Assembly: GCA_030248295.1 (NCBI GenBank)
Contig: JASANH010001438.1
Coordinates: 524,269-588,268 of the forward strand
DNA length: 64,000 nucleotides
DNA from: Mesodorylaimus sp. YZB2_4
Taxonomy: Eukaryota; Nematoda; Enoplea; Dorylaimida; Dorylaimidae
Direction: 5' to 3'
The notes beneath the pieces are model-generated. The model was given only the letters and a program-made list of their open reading frames with translations. It was not told where the DNA came from and searched no databases. This document shows, in pieces, positions 48,733 through 59,622 of this stretch. The position numbers and the translations under genes are program-made. How positions within the stretch are numbered: the stretch's first letter is position 1; the number at the start of each line of letters is the position of its first letter.

Positions 48733-49280
48733 ATGCTGCAAGTGAGGATGCACAATATGGCATTAGCTCTTTTCTTGTTGGTGCATCTTGTTCGCATTCT
48801 GTCCTTCACCTGCGGTTACCATCTCGCATCTGGGTATGTATTGGTCATTTTTTCGTAAGAAGACAGCTTTCTCATCGCCTACAATCTCTGAAAGAATTGT
48901 GTCTTATCTCACTGTCAGTATCCCTCATGAAAAAGAAAACATCAAACAATTGCTCCATGTCCGTAGCCGTGTGCGTGCTGTCCAGTTTATTTTGACCAGC
49001 TGTCTTATAGATCACCAGAGGTGTGGAAGCATACATACATACTGGCTCCCGAATAAGGTTTGAATGTGAATTCTTTGAGCAGGCAGTGCCGCTTACGTTA
49101 AGCGGTTATTATCTGGAGCACAGCTCAATATCGCTGACATTCATTTTCTAGCTTTTCCGTTCCAGTTATCTTGAAGAAAGCTTTGGGAGATGCCTGTGCG
49201 ACTGGTGTTCTAGACGCCACATTTCCTGCTTCGCCGAGCGTAATTGCAAAGCTGACACCACTTTGCTCTGCTCGAGGTAA
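48733..49280 (+). CDS. small secreted cysteine-rich peptide
   Basis: Two exons, 48733-48833 and 49166-49280, joined in phase 2 across a 332-bp intron (donor GTATGT, acceptor TTCCAG), give a 71-residue product. The first exon is a clear signal peptide (core MALALFLLVHLVRILSF; in-frame ATGs at 48733, 48748 and 48757). The mature part is about 45 residues with seven cysteines in exon 2 or at the join, plus one just after the signal core, arranged partly as CLCDWC. Such short, disulfide-rich secreted peptides can be antimicrobial, hormonal or venom-like; nothing here decides which. If the site at 49277 (GTAATA) is used as a donor, more exons could follow. Confidence 0.5.
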
Positions 49281-49324
49281 TAGGCAATGACATAGAAGCA
49301 CTGTAACACCGTGTATCAGAGGAG

Positions 49325-49575
49325 GTTAAAGTTTTCTTGTTTCAAGCCTTTTTCTCAATGTACTTTTGAAATTTCACTTTGACAAGTGATGGGTCATGTC
49401 TTTAAAGTTACCATGCGTTAGGTATTAAAAGTTAGTCGATCTTTGGGTCTGCAAGAATCTCTTGTAAGAACCCCTTCAGGACCTTTGGTCTTTTTTCTGA
49501 TCAAGGTGGGCTGCACTCCCACTCGAAACGTGCAGTGAGTACATAGCGCATGGTGCAGATGTTGAGTTATAAAAA
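49325..49575 (-). repeat. R5 repeat, minus orientation
   Basis: Inverse copy of 46836-47083, so the two form an inverted pair 2.2 kb apart, flanking a SINE, an R4 copy and the small peptide gene. Confidence 0.8.
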
Positions 49576-50267
49576 GACCTTCACAATGGCATGGTCTATC
49601 GCGCTAGACTCACGATTAGTCGGTCGGCCGACACAAGTAGATACACAAAAGTTTTCAAAGACGGTTGGTAAAATACAGCTATACGAAAACCTCGTCTGTG
49701 ACTAAGCATCAGCTTTTTCCACGTCGCGCCATAAATTCTGGTGCGATCGCAAAGCGGCGATGCAGTTGAGCAATCCAACTAGCCCAGAGAACGGTATTGA
49801 GACGAATTCTTTTCGGGAAGAAGTTTTCCCACGTCATTATCCGCTTCGCCCTTTCTCCCACTCAATGCCCTAAAGCTTGCGTGGAACTGGAATCCATGTT
49901 TAACTTCATCGTTAGAGAGTCTTTATTCACGTATGCTCACCATGGCAAGTCCTAATTCCTTTTGAATTGTGTGTAAATTTCTGCTTTGAGCTGGACTGAA
50001 TGACAATGCTGTCATCATCCTGGCCATTCGTGCAATATGTCGTGCTAGTTTTTTTTATTCTCTGTCGAATAACGTTACTGGATGTAGTGGATTTGAAAAA
50101 CCAGCGAAAACCAGTCGTGTTGGAACCGTCTACCTAACTAGTTGTAGTCGCAGGACTTCTGGCGTGACTGCGCTGTTTTTGTTCGTAAATGCATTTGTCA
50201 TAGTGTACGATTTCGAGTGTTTAATATTTGTCCGACTGGTTTGTGGGTTGGCTACGACACAAGTAAG
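49576..50267. other. upstream region of the SLC7 gene, nothing recognised
   Basis: No repeat shared elsewhere in the window and no supported exon. It presumably contains the transporter promoter and 5' untranslated sequence. Confidence 0.4.
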
Positions 50268-52730
50268 ATGGCTGGTGGAGAACTAATATCGCAATTACGT
50301 AAAAACTTCTTTGGTGTAATTTGTTTCAAAAAATCGATGCAAGTCGATTTAGCAGTAACTCCATTGCGAAGATGTTTGAATCTTTTGGACTTGACTTTCT
50401 TATCCATCGGATCTGTAATTGGTGCTGGCATATTTGTGCTCGCTGGTGGCAGTATTCGAAACAAAGCCGGGCCCGGGATCGTCTTGTCATTTCTTGTAGC
50501 CGGTGTACCGACTGTCATTTCGGCACTGTGCTTCGCTGAATTCGGAGCCAGAGTACCCAAAGCTGGCTCGACGTATGATTTTATTTATGCGTCACTCGGA
50601 GAATTTTGGGCAGCCTTGGTCGGTTGGTAAGAGATTACTCCTGACCTGCCCTAGGATACATTCGTTTAGTACTCCTACTTTAGGTACCTTGTATCGGCAC
50701 CTGTGTTTACAGGGGCGGCCATATCACGTACATGGGCCGCCTATTTCGACACGATGCTCGATGGATGGATCGCCAATCGAACAATGGAAACTGTGGGCAT
50801 GTTTGACGTACCTGGTATGGCCCCTTATCCAGACTTCTTCGCTGCCGGTCTGGTGCTACTAATGAGTGCTGTTGTGGCGTCTGGCGCCAAGTGCTCGACT
50901 TTGTTCAACAACATATTTGCTACCATCAAACTGCTGGTCATTGGGTTTATTATCTGCTATGGACTTAGTTTTGCTGATGGCCATAATTGGACTGATGCAA
51001 GCAACGGTGGATTTCTGCCCTTCGGTTTCTCTGGAGTCATGGCTGCTGCACCGACCGCCTTCTTCGCTTATTCTGGGTTTGAGAGCGCGTGCACTGCAGG
51101 AGAGGAGGCGAAGAATCCTGTGCGAGATATTGTATTAGCTATTGGAATCGGTAAGGGCTTGGCTGGGTGCATAGTGCGTTGAAAATGTCGATAGATCCAT
51201 TTTGATTTGTTCAGTTTATACTCTTGACCTGAGGGGGAACTAGGGTCGGTTCGACAACAGTCGCAGTAAGACCAGCAGCGTACAATCAGGCAATAACTTG
51301 CTCTGCGTCAGTAATTTCTGGCCATGCGGTGCGAGATCTCAGCCGCGAACTCATGTTCAGGGCAGAGGTGCCGCAGTTGATAAATCCTCCCTGTTTCTCT
51401 CGAAACATGATTAATAGTTGCTTTAGCACCTTTTCAATAACTGGTACCCCGCTAAATTTCTCCAATTTATCAACCTGTTTTCAAATTTTAGCATTCGCAG
51501 TATCAGCAGGTGCATACATTCTCCTCTGCACCACCCTTACATTGATGATACCTTACAACCAAGTGGCCCCTACTTCTTCCTTCGCCGACGCATTCGATGT
51601 CCGTGGTGCGCATTGGGCAAAATACGTCGTGGCCATCGGGGCCCTAAGTGCCCTGACCAATGTCCTGTTCGGCTCCATCTTTCCTGTTCCGAGGCATATC
51701 TACGCAATGGCCTCGGATGGTCTGATCTTCCGATGGCTCTCTGTAGTCAATCGACGTACCCAAGTACCCGTGAGAGCAATCGGCCTTTATTGTTTGATCA
51801 CCCTAATCGCCATGCTGCTCTTTGATTTGGACTCATTGGTCGAATTTCTATCAATGGGCGGTCTACTCTGCCACACCCTCGTCTCATCAAGCATCATCAT
51901 CTTACGCTACAGGCCCCGAACCCACGACCCTAGCAGTCGCATCGGTCGATTGAAGGACCGATACGCCCACACGATTCTTGAGCCAATGCTTGAACGCTAT
52001 GCAGGCGGCGTGGTGGTCACGGCAGCCGTTTCTATTCAAGTTATTCTTATGGCAGCCTGTTCAGCCATACTTGTCTATGCTCCGTGGGCGCAGCCGACAA
52101 TAGCTTCATTTTATGTTCTTATGATTTTATTGGCGATATTGGTCGTCGTTCTTATTGGCACGCAGTTTTTGATCAGAGCATTTGTGCAAAATGAAGACGA
52201 GCATTTGTGGTTCAGGGTAAGTATGGGTTTTCTGCTACACCATGCGTCTCTCTAGGTGGGCAGTGTGGTCTAGACGGTCCCTTGGTGTGCATACGATTAT
52301 GGCCGAAAGTACGATGTGAATGCGTGTGATCGGAGTGTCCAAAGACTATAAGCCAGCGTGGGTTGAATTCCCCAAAGAATCCATCATAATGACGATTTTT
52401 ACAGCTCTGAATCTTTTAGGTCCCTTTAGTGCCTTTTTTGCCATCTTTTGGCGCGTTCGTCAATGTGCTTATGATTCTTTATCTGAAACCCTTCACCTGG
52501 TTACGATTTGCGTTATATTTATTTGTCGGTAAGTCCGTCTGTTTCTCACCTTTAACTTGCCTGACATCTGATGATACAGGCCCGCATGACGAAAGGAGTG
52601 TTACCTTTTAGGTGCAATCATTTACGCTGTATATGGTTTCCGACACAGCGTACATCGAATTCAACAGATTCATCCAACCCAAAATTTCCCGTCGTACAAC
52701 GCATGTGATAACCAAAACACAAAATTATAA
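50268..52730 (+). CDS. cationic amino acid transporter, SLC7A1-4 (CAT) family
   Basis: Plasma-membrane carrier for arginine, lysine and ornithine. Five exons, 50268-50626, 50684-51150, 51492-52216, 52420-52528, 52612-52730, with consistent phases; 592 residues, the normal CAT length, about 14 helices. Seen: RRCLNLLDLTFLSIGSVIGAG and GIFVLAGGSIRNKAGPGIVL (helix 1 GAG(I)F motif); AEFGARVPKAGSTYDFIYAS; PTAFFAYSGFESACTAGEEA; IGALSALTNVLFGSIFPVPR; LSMGGLLCHTLVSSSIIILRY; VPLVPFLPSFGAFVNVLMIL; and the C-terminal HSVHRIQ. Substrate choice among CAT members cannot be told from what I see. The next in-frame ATG upstream (50217) is less likely because the usual short N-terminus fits 50268. Confidence 0.94.
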
Positions 52731-53529
52731 AGTAGGTATCGAGTTCGTCGTCTCGCTGACGGCGTGAGAGACTGTAAAACCGGATTTTGTTCTAGTGTTT
52801 CATGGTTCATGAGAGTGTTGCCCAAACGAATACTGTGAGGCCCTTTCCTACCCTTTCCTCTCATTATGCTGCTTCAGTATTGTGCGCTATGTATTGTGCG
52901 CGTATTGTGCGCTAATTTGTGTTCATTTGCAGCAACGAAATTCGGCAAGTTTTTAGCAACAGCAACCCTGACAATGGGCTTCCAATGAACTCGCAGCGCA
53001 ATTACTCTGGCTCGAAGCCTGATAACCTGGACTAGGTGTGTGCCTCACGCTACATTGTACCCGACCCTCGTTCAGCTGTGAATATATCAGAAAATAGAGG
53101 AAAAGCCAGGCACCATCACATTTCCAGACGTGATCACTTACACATGGCTCGATTTGCTCATATAAAAGGCGAAGATTTGCCCCATCCGCAGCTGCTGCTT
53201 CCTTTTCGACATTTGGCGATTCTCTTTTTTGAGAGATGCAGCGGCTGCTTTGCGACTTGGAGCGACTTCAACAAAACGGGGGGGGGGCGCTATAGAGGCT
53301 ATCTGCCAATCCATCCATACATGGAATCAGCAGATGGGAGCGTCACCCATCAGGATCTAGTTTAAGCCATGGACCAGGCCGGAAGACTTGGTCGGTTGTC
53401 TTGGAGGGTTTTTGGCTTAGTGCAAGAGCTCCCTTGGTCACTCCCTCAAGGTAACCCCCCCCCTCCCGACCCAGACCTATGTATTGCAGCGCCACAAAAT
53501 ACCTTGGGCAGCATCATGCACTTGTTAGC
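52731..53529. other. 3' flank and intergenic, nothing recognised
   Basis: A run of about 10 G near 53278-53287. No supported exon. Confidence 0.4.
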
Positions 53530-53608
53530 GGCCGCGGTGGTGCGGTTCGGCAATGCGTATTGCTTGAAAGCGAGTGGCTGGACTCGTCCCGGGTCTAGTC
53601 CTTGATAA
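53530..53608 (+). repeat. SINE-1 head, left part of a copy split by the TRIM element
   Basis: 'gcggccgcggtggtgcggtt', 'cgtattgcttgaaagcgagt' and 'ggctggactcgtcccgggtc' are the tRNA-like head. The copy resumes at 54393. Confidence 0.8.
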
Positions 53609-54392
53609 TGTAGTGGGCGTGTTTGGCCTGTGGAGAAGGTAGTGTATCTGGTTGCCTTAACTGGTCGCCTTATACACGGAGCAGTATGCGGTTGCCTTGA
53701 CTGGCCGCCGCATACAGCGTATCAGTTGCCTTCGTTGGCCGCTCGATACGCTCCTCCAGGCGAGGCTGAAACCCGTCGGGTTGATGTCTCGGGCACCTAC
53801 GACTAGGTGACCTGCCTAGAGGGTTTTTGAGTCCATCCGCTCCCCGCGGTATCTTCTCCAATGTAGGGTTATTCCGCCTATTACATTTGGCGTCACGGGA
53901 GGAGCGTGTTGGTGTGTACCGAGCATCGAGGTTGACTCGTGTCGGGAACTCCCTTGCCTGGGTAGCTTACAGGCCAGGTCTTCGGACTTGGAGGCTAAAC
54001 GTATGCTTTGTGCATTTCGTGGCCCAGGGGTTGTTCCGGCGGACGCTTGTGAGCAACTGTATGCCAGGTACCACCACACGTGAACCTGTTTCTCCACCTT
54101 CTTCCGGGTGGAAGCGATGGGGACATCGCTTTCCTAACGGAGGGAGGAATGTAGTGGGCGTGTTTGGCCTGTGGAGAAGGTAGTGTATCTGGTTGCCTTA
54201 ACTGGTCGCCTTATACACGGAGCAGTATGCGGTTGCCTTCGTTGGCCGCTCGATACGCTCCTCCAGGCGAGGCTGAAACCCGTCGGGTTGATGTCTCGGG
54301 CACCTACGACTAGGTGACCTGCCTAGAGGGTTTTTGAGTCCATCCGCTCCCCGCGGTATCTTCTCCAATGTAGGGCTATTCCGCCTATTACA
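53609..54392 (+). mobile_element. TRIM: miniature LTR retroelement inserted in SINE-1
   Basis: 784 bp. Left LTR 53609-53885 (277 bp) and right LTR 54150-54392 (243 bp) are nearly identical except for a 34-bp deletion in the right one. Both begin TG (tgtagtgggcg) and end CA (cgcctattaca). The 264-bp interior starts two bases after the left LTR with a primer-binding-site-like TGGCGTCACGGGAGG (complementary to a tRNA 3' end ...CCA) and ends with a polypurine tract (ggagggaggaa) abutting the right LTR. A 4-bp duplication ATAA flanks the element. No protein is encoded, so it would need enzymes from an autonomous relative. LTR similarity implies recent insertion. Confidence 0.9.
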
Positions 54393-54662
54393 ATAATGAA
54401 GGTCGGTTTGCGAACCATAAACCCTCGCACCTTGCGGGCTAGGCCGCGGGTGACTCACCTGGTACCGTCGACGTGCTTCGAGTGGAGAGACGGAAGCCAA
54501 ACGAGTAGACCGCCTCGACTGTCGAACATCGCCAGGGTTTAAAGCCCACCTGCCATCGCCCGAGGAAGTCGGTGTCCTGTCCAGCCCTCGCGTGGGTGCT
54601 CCTAGTGGAGACACGCAGGGACGCTGCTGTGTGTGCCGGTTCCCGCACATGTAATGTATTGA
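54393..54662 (+). repeat. SINE-1 remainder, right of the TRIM element
   Basis: 'gaaggtcggtttgcgaacca', 'gtgactcacctggtaccg' and 'gaagtcggtgtcctgtccag' continue the SINE body interrupted at 53608. Confidence 0.8.
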
Positions 54663-55425
54663 GGTAAGGTTGTTGTTCGAGCAAGCGTGACAGATCTTCT
54701 TCGCTCTCGTACCGGCGGGTTCGGGCTGATCTTACAAGCGAGCGGTCCAAGGTCTTCAATAGCCCAAGCCTGGTAGAAAGGCTTATTCCTGCAGAGTATC
54801 GATCACTGAGACCCCGACTCCTCGACAAACCCCTCAGGCGTGTTCGCCGTGCCTCCCAAGGGTGCGTGCAACTGCTCTGTGCAGATACACTAGCCTGGCT
54901 GCTGATCGAATGCACCTGGTCCTAAGATGCCTACGCTGACGAACAGCTTCACAGTCGGTGGCGCAGTAAAGACTTCCGTCAAAACCAGAGGATCCTTCAC
55001 GAAGCACAACAATGCACGACGATGTCTCAACGGTCCTAGATCTTACCCACCGACAAATCCGCAGACAAACCAAGTACCTGCCCTGCAGTCAACTCCTGGA
55101 CTATTCCAGTATGAACCAAAGGAGACGACGACCGCAGAGGCCCATTGAAAGTATGCTAATCGAAGTCCCTGGTTGGCGCCTGGCCTGCCCCACAGTTCGG
55201 CCAATGGGGTGGACAACACAAGGGGTGGCTCCCCACAAATTCGGAACACAACAGATGGAGCCGAATCGAGCGAAAACAAGCAAGGGAGAGCCCCGAACTC
55301 TCCCGGCGGCCTGCTCTTATACCGCCCTGGCTCCTCCTCACCGAACCAAATAGTCGAGCCACCCCCCCCCCCCCCCCCCCCCCCCCCAAGAATTCCAGGC
55401 TCCCCCCAAGCGGCAATGGTCACAA
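54663..55425. other. unassigned DNA with a C26 tract
   Basis: No gene recognised. A homopolymer of 26 C runs from about 55362 to 55387. The stretch 54900-55310 is of unusual composition for the window and might be a mobile-element fragment, but I find no motif. Confidence 0.35.
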
Positions 55426-55500
55426 CACACAGCCTTGCTTACAAGGTTTGACTGCTGGCCGGCTAGAGGCAAAACGGGCTGAAAGTCCACAAAAATTTTT
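55425..55500 (+). repeat. SINE-1 3' end fragment
   Basis: 'cacagccttgcttacaaggt' and 'ctggccggctagaggcaaaa' match the 3' end of the copy at 47510, in opposite orientation. Confidence 0.65.
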
Positions 55501-55547
55501 AAAAGATCATGCATTTGTTTGTCTGTCCAACGCTCTCAAGAAAGCTT

Positions 55548-55631
55548 GACATATAGGTACATACAATCGATTCTTCCAATCGAATCGATCGATTCGTGTT
55601 TAAAAGAAGCGATTGAATGTACCTATATGTC
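55548..55631 (+). repeat. 28-bp imperfect inverted repeat (hairpin)
   Basis: Arms 55548-55575 and 55604-55631 pair with two mismatches. The left arm begins 'gacatataggtacatacaat'. The 28-base loop is itself rich in ATCGAT palindromes. Size fits a small-RNA precursor. Confidence 0.75.
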
Positions 55632-55839
55632 GCGCGCGCAACGTCGACGAAATCTTCGAGCTCATCGCCATTTGACCGTGGGTGGCAATTGACCAAAGGT
55701 AGCGGCAGCTCCCTTCTTCATCAGACCTCCATCCCATTGCCTTTGCTTGTTCCTTGATCACCCACCTAATGCTGGCGGTAATTCTCCACACTGTCTAAAA
55801 TGAATCATCACTGAAATCATCGATCACTGAAAGAAGACT

Positions 55840-57228
55840 GTGTTCCCGCAGCTTGGAAGATTGCTAAAGTGGTGCCCATACCACAACCAGGGGAGCGAAC
55901 GTTAGTTATAAATTACCGCCCAATTTTGCTGCTACCTATTATGTCAACAATTTTGGAGCAGCACGTACTGTCTCTGCTTCGTCCGAAATGAAAGTACCCC
56001 ACAATCTACATGGTTTTCGGAAAAGATTCTCGACGACCTGTGCTTTAGCTCGCTTGACACAATCAATTCATACTTGGCTAAATGGATCGGAATATCGATC
56101 TGTTGCAGGCGTTTCTTACGACATTAAAAACCTTTGATAAAGTTAGTCACACTAAATTATTGCAAGCATTAACAACTGATCACAAATTATGTTCAAAACT
56201 GTTGCGTTTGCTGTCATCATATCTTAGCGGGAGATCGCAGTTCGTCTCAGTTGGTACAAGCTTATCGCAAAGATTGCCAATCATTTCTGGTGTCCCGCAA
56301 GGATCAGTTCTTGCTCCACTATTGTTTGTGGCTTTCATCAACTCTATGCTGCAAAAATTTTCGGATCAGTTTCCTTCTTCTGGAACAGCTCAAACTGTTA
56401 TGTTACAAGCGTATGCCGATGACTTAGCACTACTAGTCCCATGCAAGTCTACTAGAGAGGTCGGTTCGATGATCCAGCCTTTCATCGATTTTGTTGCGGC
56501 GAGTATAAGTGATCTTGGACTCCAGTTAAAGACAGCAAAGACTCAAGCCAGTATTTTTCATTTTGGTCGCAGTAGTCTGCAATTCGAACCATGTCTCACA
56601 GTCATGGGCGATCAAATTCAGATTACCGACTCGTAAAATATTTGGGTGTCCAACTTGACCGCGATATGCTATTTAATCAACACTGTCAGCAAATTTCTAG
56701 CAAAGCTCGCCAAATGATTGGTGCGTTCAGGAGAAAATTCGGGAATTTGCATCCGGCGTCCTTCGAGTGGTCTATCTTCAATGTGTTCGGCCCCAGTTGG
56801 ACTATGGATGCGTTTCTTAGGATCCGATCTCGAAAAAGTCCATTATGGCATTGGAAAGCTCTCAAAAATTTGCTGCTCGGTCCATATTGAACAACTGGAA
56901 TATTGAATACGAAGAAGCTGTACTGCAATTGAAATTGCCACTGCTACCCAATCATCGTAGACATCAGAAGCTACTGCAATTTTATCGATACTACAATGGC
57001 CACGCGTATTATCCAAACGCAAATTTTAGTCATACCGACATGGTAGATCGCCGTAGCAGTGCTCGTCTTCACGAACCTCATCACTTGGAATTAGAATGGC
57101 CACGTACAGAATCATTTAAGCAGAGTTTTGAATACTCAACGATTCGGATGTGGAACGCAATGCCATACGATATTGTAACCAGTTCGTTTGACAAATATAA
57201 GTCATTTAAGGAATTGGAAGACCAATAA
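55840..57228 (+). pseudogene. degenerate non-LTR retrotransposon reverse transcriptase (LINE)
   Basis: Reverse-transcriptase motifs in order: INYRPILLLPIMSTILEQHV, HNLHGFRKRFSTTCALARL, FDKVSHTKLLQAL, ISGVPQGSVLAPLLF, and the catalytic YADDLALLVP, then KYLGVQLDRD and a LINE-type C-terminus (ILNNWNIEYEEAVLQLKLP; TIRMWNAMPYDIV). This is the CR1/Jockey-like layout. At least four frameshifts or stops break it, and the endonuclease domain and ORF1 are absent, so it is a 5'-truncated dead copy. The last intact frame ends at 57228. Confidence 0.88.
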
Positions 57229-57268
57229 ATTACTCAAATACGGCATTATTTATTACATTTTAATTTTC

Positions 57269-57299
57269 GACGTTTCGTCTTATCTGAAGACATCATCAG
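57269..57299 (-). ncRNA. hammerhead-ribozyme-like core
   Basis: On the minus strand: CTGATGA, a 5-bp stem II (GTCTT/AAGAC) with a short loop, GAAA, then CGTC. These are the invariant hammerhead core elements in order, as in the minimal type I ribozymes described from Penelope-like elements and retrozymes. Stem I pairing across the core is weak, and stem III is at most a few bases. It lies 40 bp beyond the LINE frame, antisense to it. Confidence 0.45.
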
Positions 57300-57693
57300 G
57301 GATATTCATAAAGGACGTGTAAGGGGAATGAAGACCATGTCACGCAAATGAGTGCAACCTCGTCTGATGTTAGGCCTGTTCCGTGATATCTGGTGATTGC
57401 TGTGTGTGGAACTGGTCTCCCTTTGTCTGGTGTGTGTTGTTTGTTTGTTTTGTGCCGGTGCACTTTTGCTCTTTGGGTAGATGCTCGTTTGGCTGATCAG
57501 TGCTCATGCCTGCGTGTATTCGAGTATATTAAGCTTCTTTCTATAAGACACGTGGTCTTATATTGGTTCCCATTGCCGGTCTCCAACCCGTGTGAGCCGT
57601 GCATCCTAGCCACCGACTCTCCATCCTACTCCCGCCCGATAATGGCCAGGCCTTGCAAGCCACTCATTGATTTCGCCGATCATTCTGCTCAAA

Positions 57694-59118
57694 ATGGCTG
57701 ATCAGGCCACCGACGAAAATCCCGTTGAAGAATCCACCCTTCAGATCACGGTCGTCGATCCGCCTCCTAATAAGCTCGACCAGTCAACCGCTGTGGCTCG
57801 CCGTCAACTCATCTCTGTTGCACAGGCTAAGCTGCTCCGTGAAGAGGTGTCTGACTCACGAGAACGCGCCTTTGCAGCCGTCATGGAAGCAAGCATCGCC
57901 AGACGTCGAGCTGAGTCGATTTGGAACACGATAGAGCGACGAGAGCAGCAATGGGCTGAAGAACGAACGAAATTCGCGCAAGATCGTCTACGGTTTTTCC
58001 ATTGCAACCAGCATCCCTGGCGGTTGGGAGTAATCGATAATCGATACTTCAACCTCTTCGGTTGATGTTTCTAGGGCAGATATAGTCGCGAGACTTGCCT
58101 TTCTAATCGGAGTTTCTTGCCTAGAGACTTCGGTCTCGACTATCTCCCGGCGCCTGGGTGCGCTAGTTACACCATGCTCGAATCTCAACTTAAGGCGATG
58201 CAGACAAAGTCGGAAAAGGTTGAAGCCGAGCAGAGTAAGCACTCTGATATCCGTTCCTCTGCTCAGGGTGGTCACCAACCTAGTACTGAAGTCATCCCAG
58301 TGTGCCCCGCCTATGCTCGACCCAATCCCGATCCTCGTGCCAATGCTCCACCGTAGTCTCAAGAACGGTTCGACCCGCTTGACGCTCTCCCCATCAAGAT
58401 TGCAACCAGTGACTGGTTCTCGTGGTCTCAATTCGAATGGTACGATGACGCCTGGTTTTGGCGAAGCATGCTTCGGTCCTTGGTCCCCCGAGCACCCCCC
58501 AACCTGGTAACGAAGACGATATCGATGTACTTCGTCAAGCAGCCTCATCCGCAGCCTATGCCCGCGCTCAAGCCGATCTGGGTTCACGATTTGGTCCTGA
58601 AACCGACTTGATGCAATTCTGGCTCGATAAAATCACGACGACTTATCCTACAGGTAGGGTTTTTGTTGATTTCTGTATAACAATTCCTCTAGATGTCAGG
58701 TATTTACACCCCGTCACGAAACAGCCACTCGTGCATGACGCTCGTGCGCAAACGTGGGGTCGTCCAACGAACACCCAGCAGCAATCCAAACCTGTGTCCA
58801 ATCCAGGCGCTGCTCCTAATCAATCTACTTCATCCTCGGGCACTGGCTTGCAGCCTCAACAACGCCACGTCCAGTGGTCCGTCAGTTTCAACGGCCTCTT
58901 CCAACAATCCACCCGATCTACAAACGATGATCAAAGAGACTATGCAGGCCACGATCGCCCTGTCCGACAGGGCGAAAGCAATCTCCTCTTCTGTTACCAA
59001 CTTAGCTGTTACCCCAAGCGCACGAACGAGTCATCGCGTTACGGCTGGAAAAAGGAAACCAAAGGACGCGTTTCGACGGTATTCACACACACAGAACTAT
59101 GTGTGTTGTGCAATGTAG
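57694..59118 (+). pseudogene. gag-like or coiled-coil ORF remnants, split by a MITE
   Basis: Segment 57694-58003 encodes a charged coiled-coil-like protein (ARRQLISVAQAKLLREEVSD, RRRAESIWNTIERREQQWAE). A MITE-1 copy interrupts it, after which the coil continues (MLESQLKAMQTKSEKVEAEQ), followed by an in-frame stop and then SDWFSWSQFEWYDDAWFW. Further pieces at 58520-58650 and 58693-59118 (DLQTMIKETMQATIALSDRA) use other frames. It may be a decayed retrotransposon gag or a dead host gene. No zinc knuckle is seen. Confidence 0.4.
58004..58170 (+). repeat. divergent MITE-1 copy
   Basis: Ends 'gcaaccagcatccctggcg' and 'cgcctgggtgcgctagttac' are inverted. The interior 'cagatatagtcgcgagactt' and 'gacttcggtctcg' match MITE-1. 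It interrupts the gag-like frame. Confidence 0.65.
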
Positions 59119-59169
59119 TGACTAGACTGTATGGGTGTCCAGTTAGTTGCAGCATCCTTAGATAAACAG

Positions 59170-59622
59170 CAGGCACACACGGGGTCAAAGGATGTTTGAC
59201 ATGACGGATAGACGACTTGTTTTGTGCTACAGCTGTTCTCGATAGCTTACCACCAGTGTCGTCGTCGGTCCCTCGGCCCGTCCCCTGCTTTTCCCCGAGC
59301 CGATGATGGAAACTTTTTCTTTCCTAACATACATAGAGCTAGGACGAATTGATCAAAGAGTGACAAGGCTCGGTGCTACCTAGGTGACACTCTCTACCTC
59401 TAGTGCGTGGATAGGCTTTTGAACGGTAGAGCCTGGTCGAGCTGCATTGTCACTCTTTCTTTGGGACAGACGACGTGAAGCAGATTGGGATCAGGAAGAA
59501 GGATTCGGAAAAGCGGCGATAAAAAAAGGCCAAGACTGAAGAATCTCAGCGTGCCCTCAGTCCGACGAGCCGAAGTAATCTCACGCCAATTTTGAAAAAG
59601 AATTCCAGGCCAAATTCTTGAA
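59170..59622. other. upstream region of the SDR gene, nothing recognised
   Basis: No supported exon or repeat. Presumably promoter and 5' untranslated sequence. Confidence 0.4.

Noticed and set aside
54900-55310. Open frames suggesting a transposon protein
   Set aside because: Overlapping frames on both strands with no catalytic motif; left unassigned.
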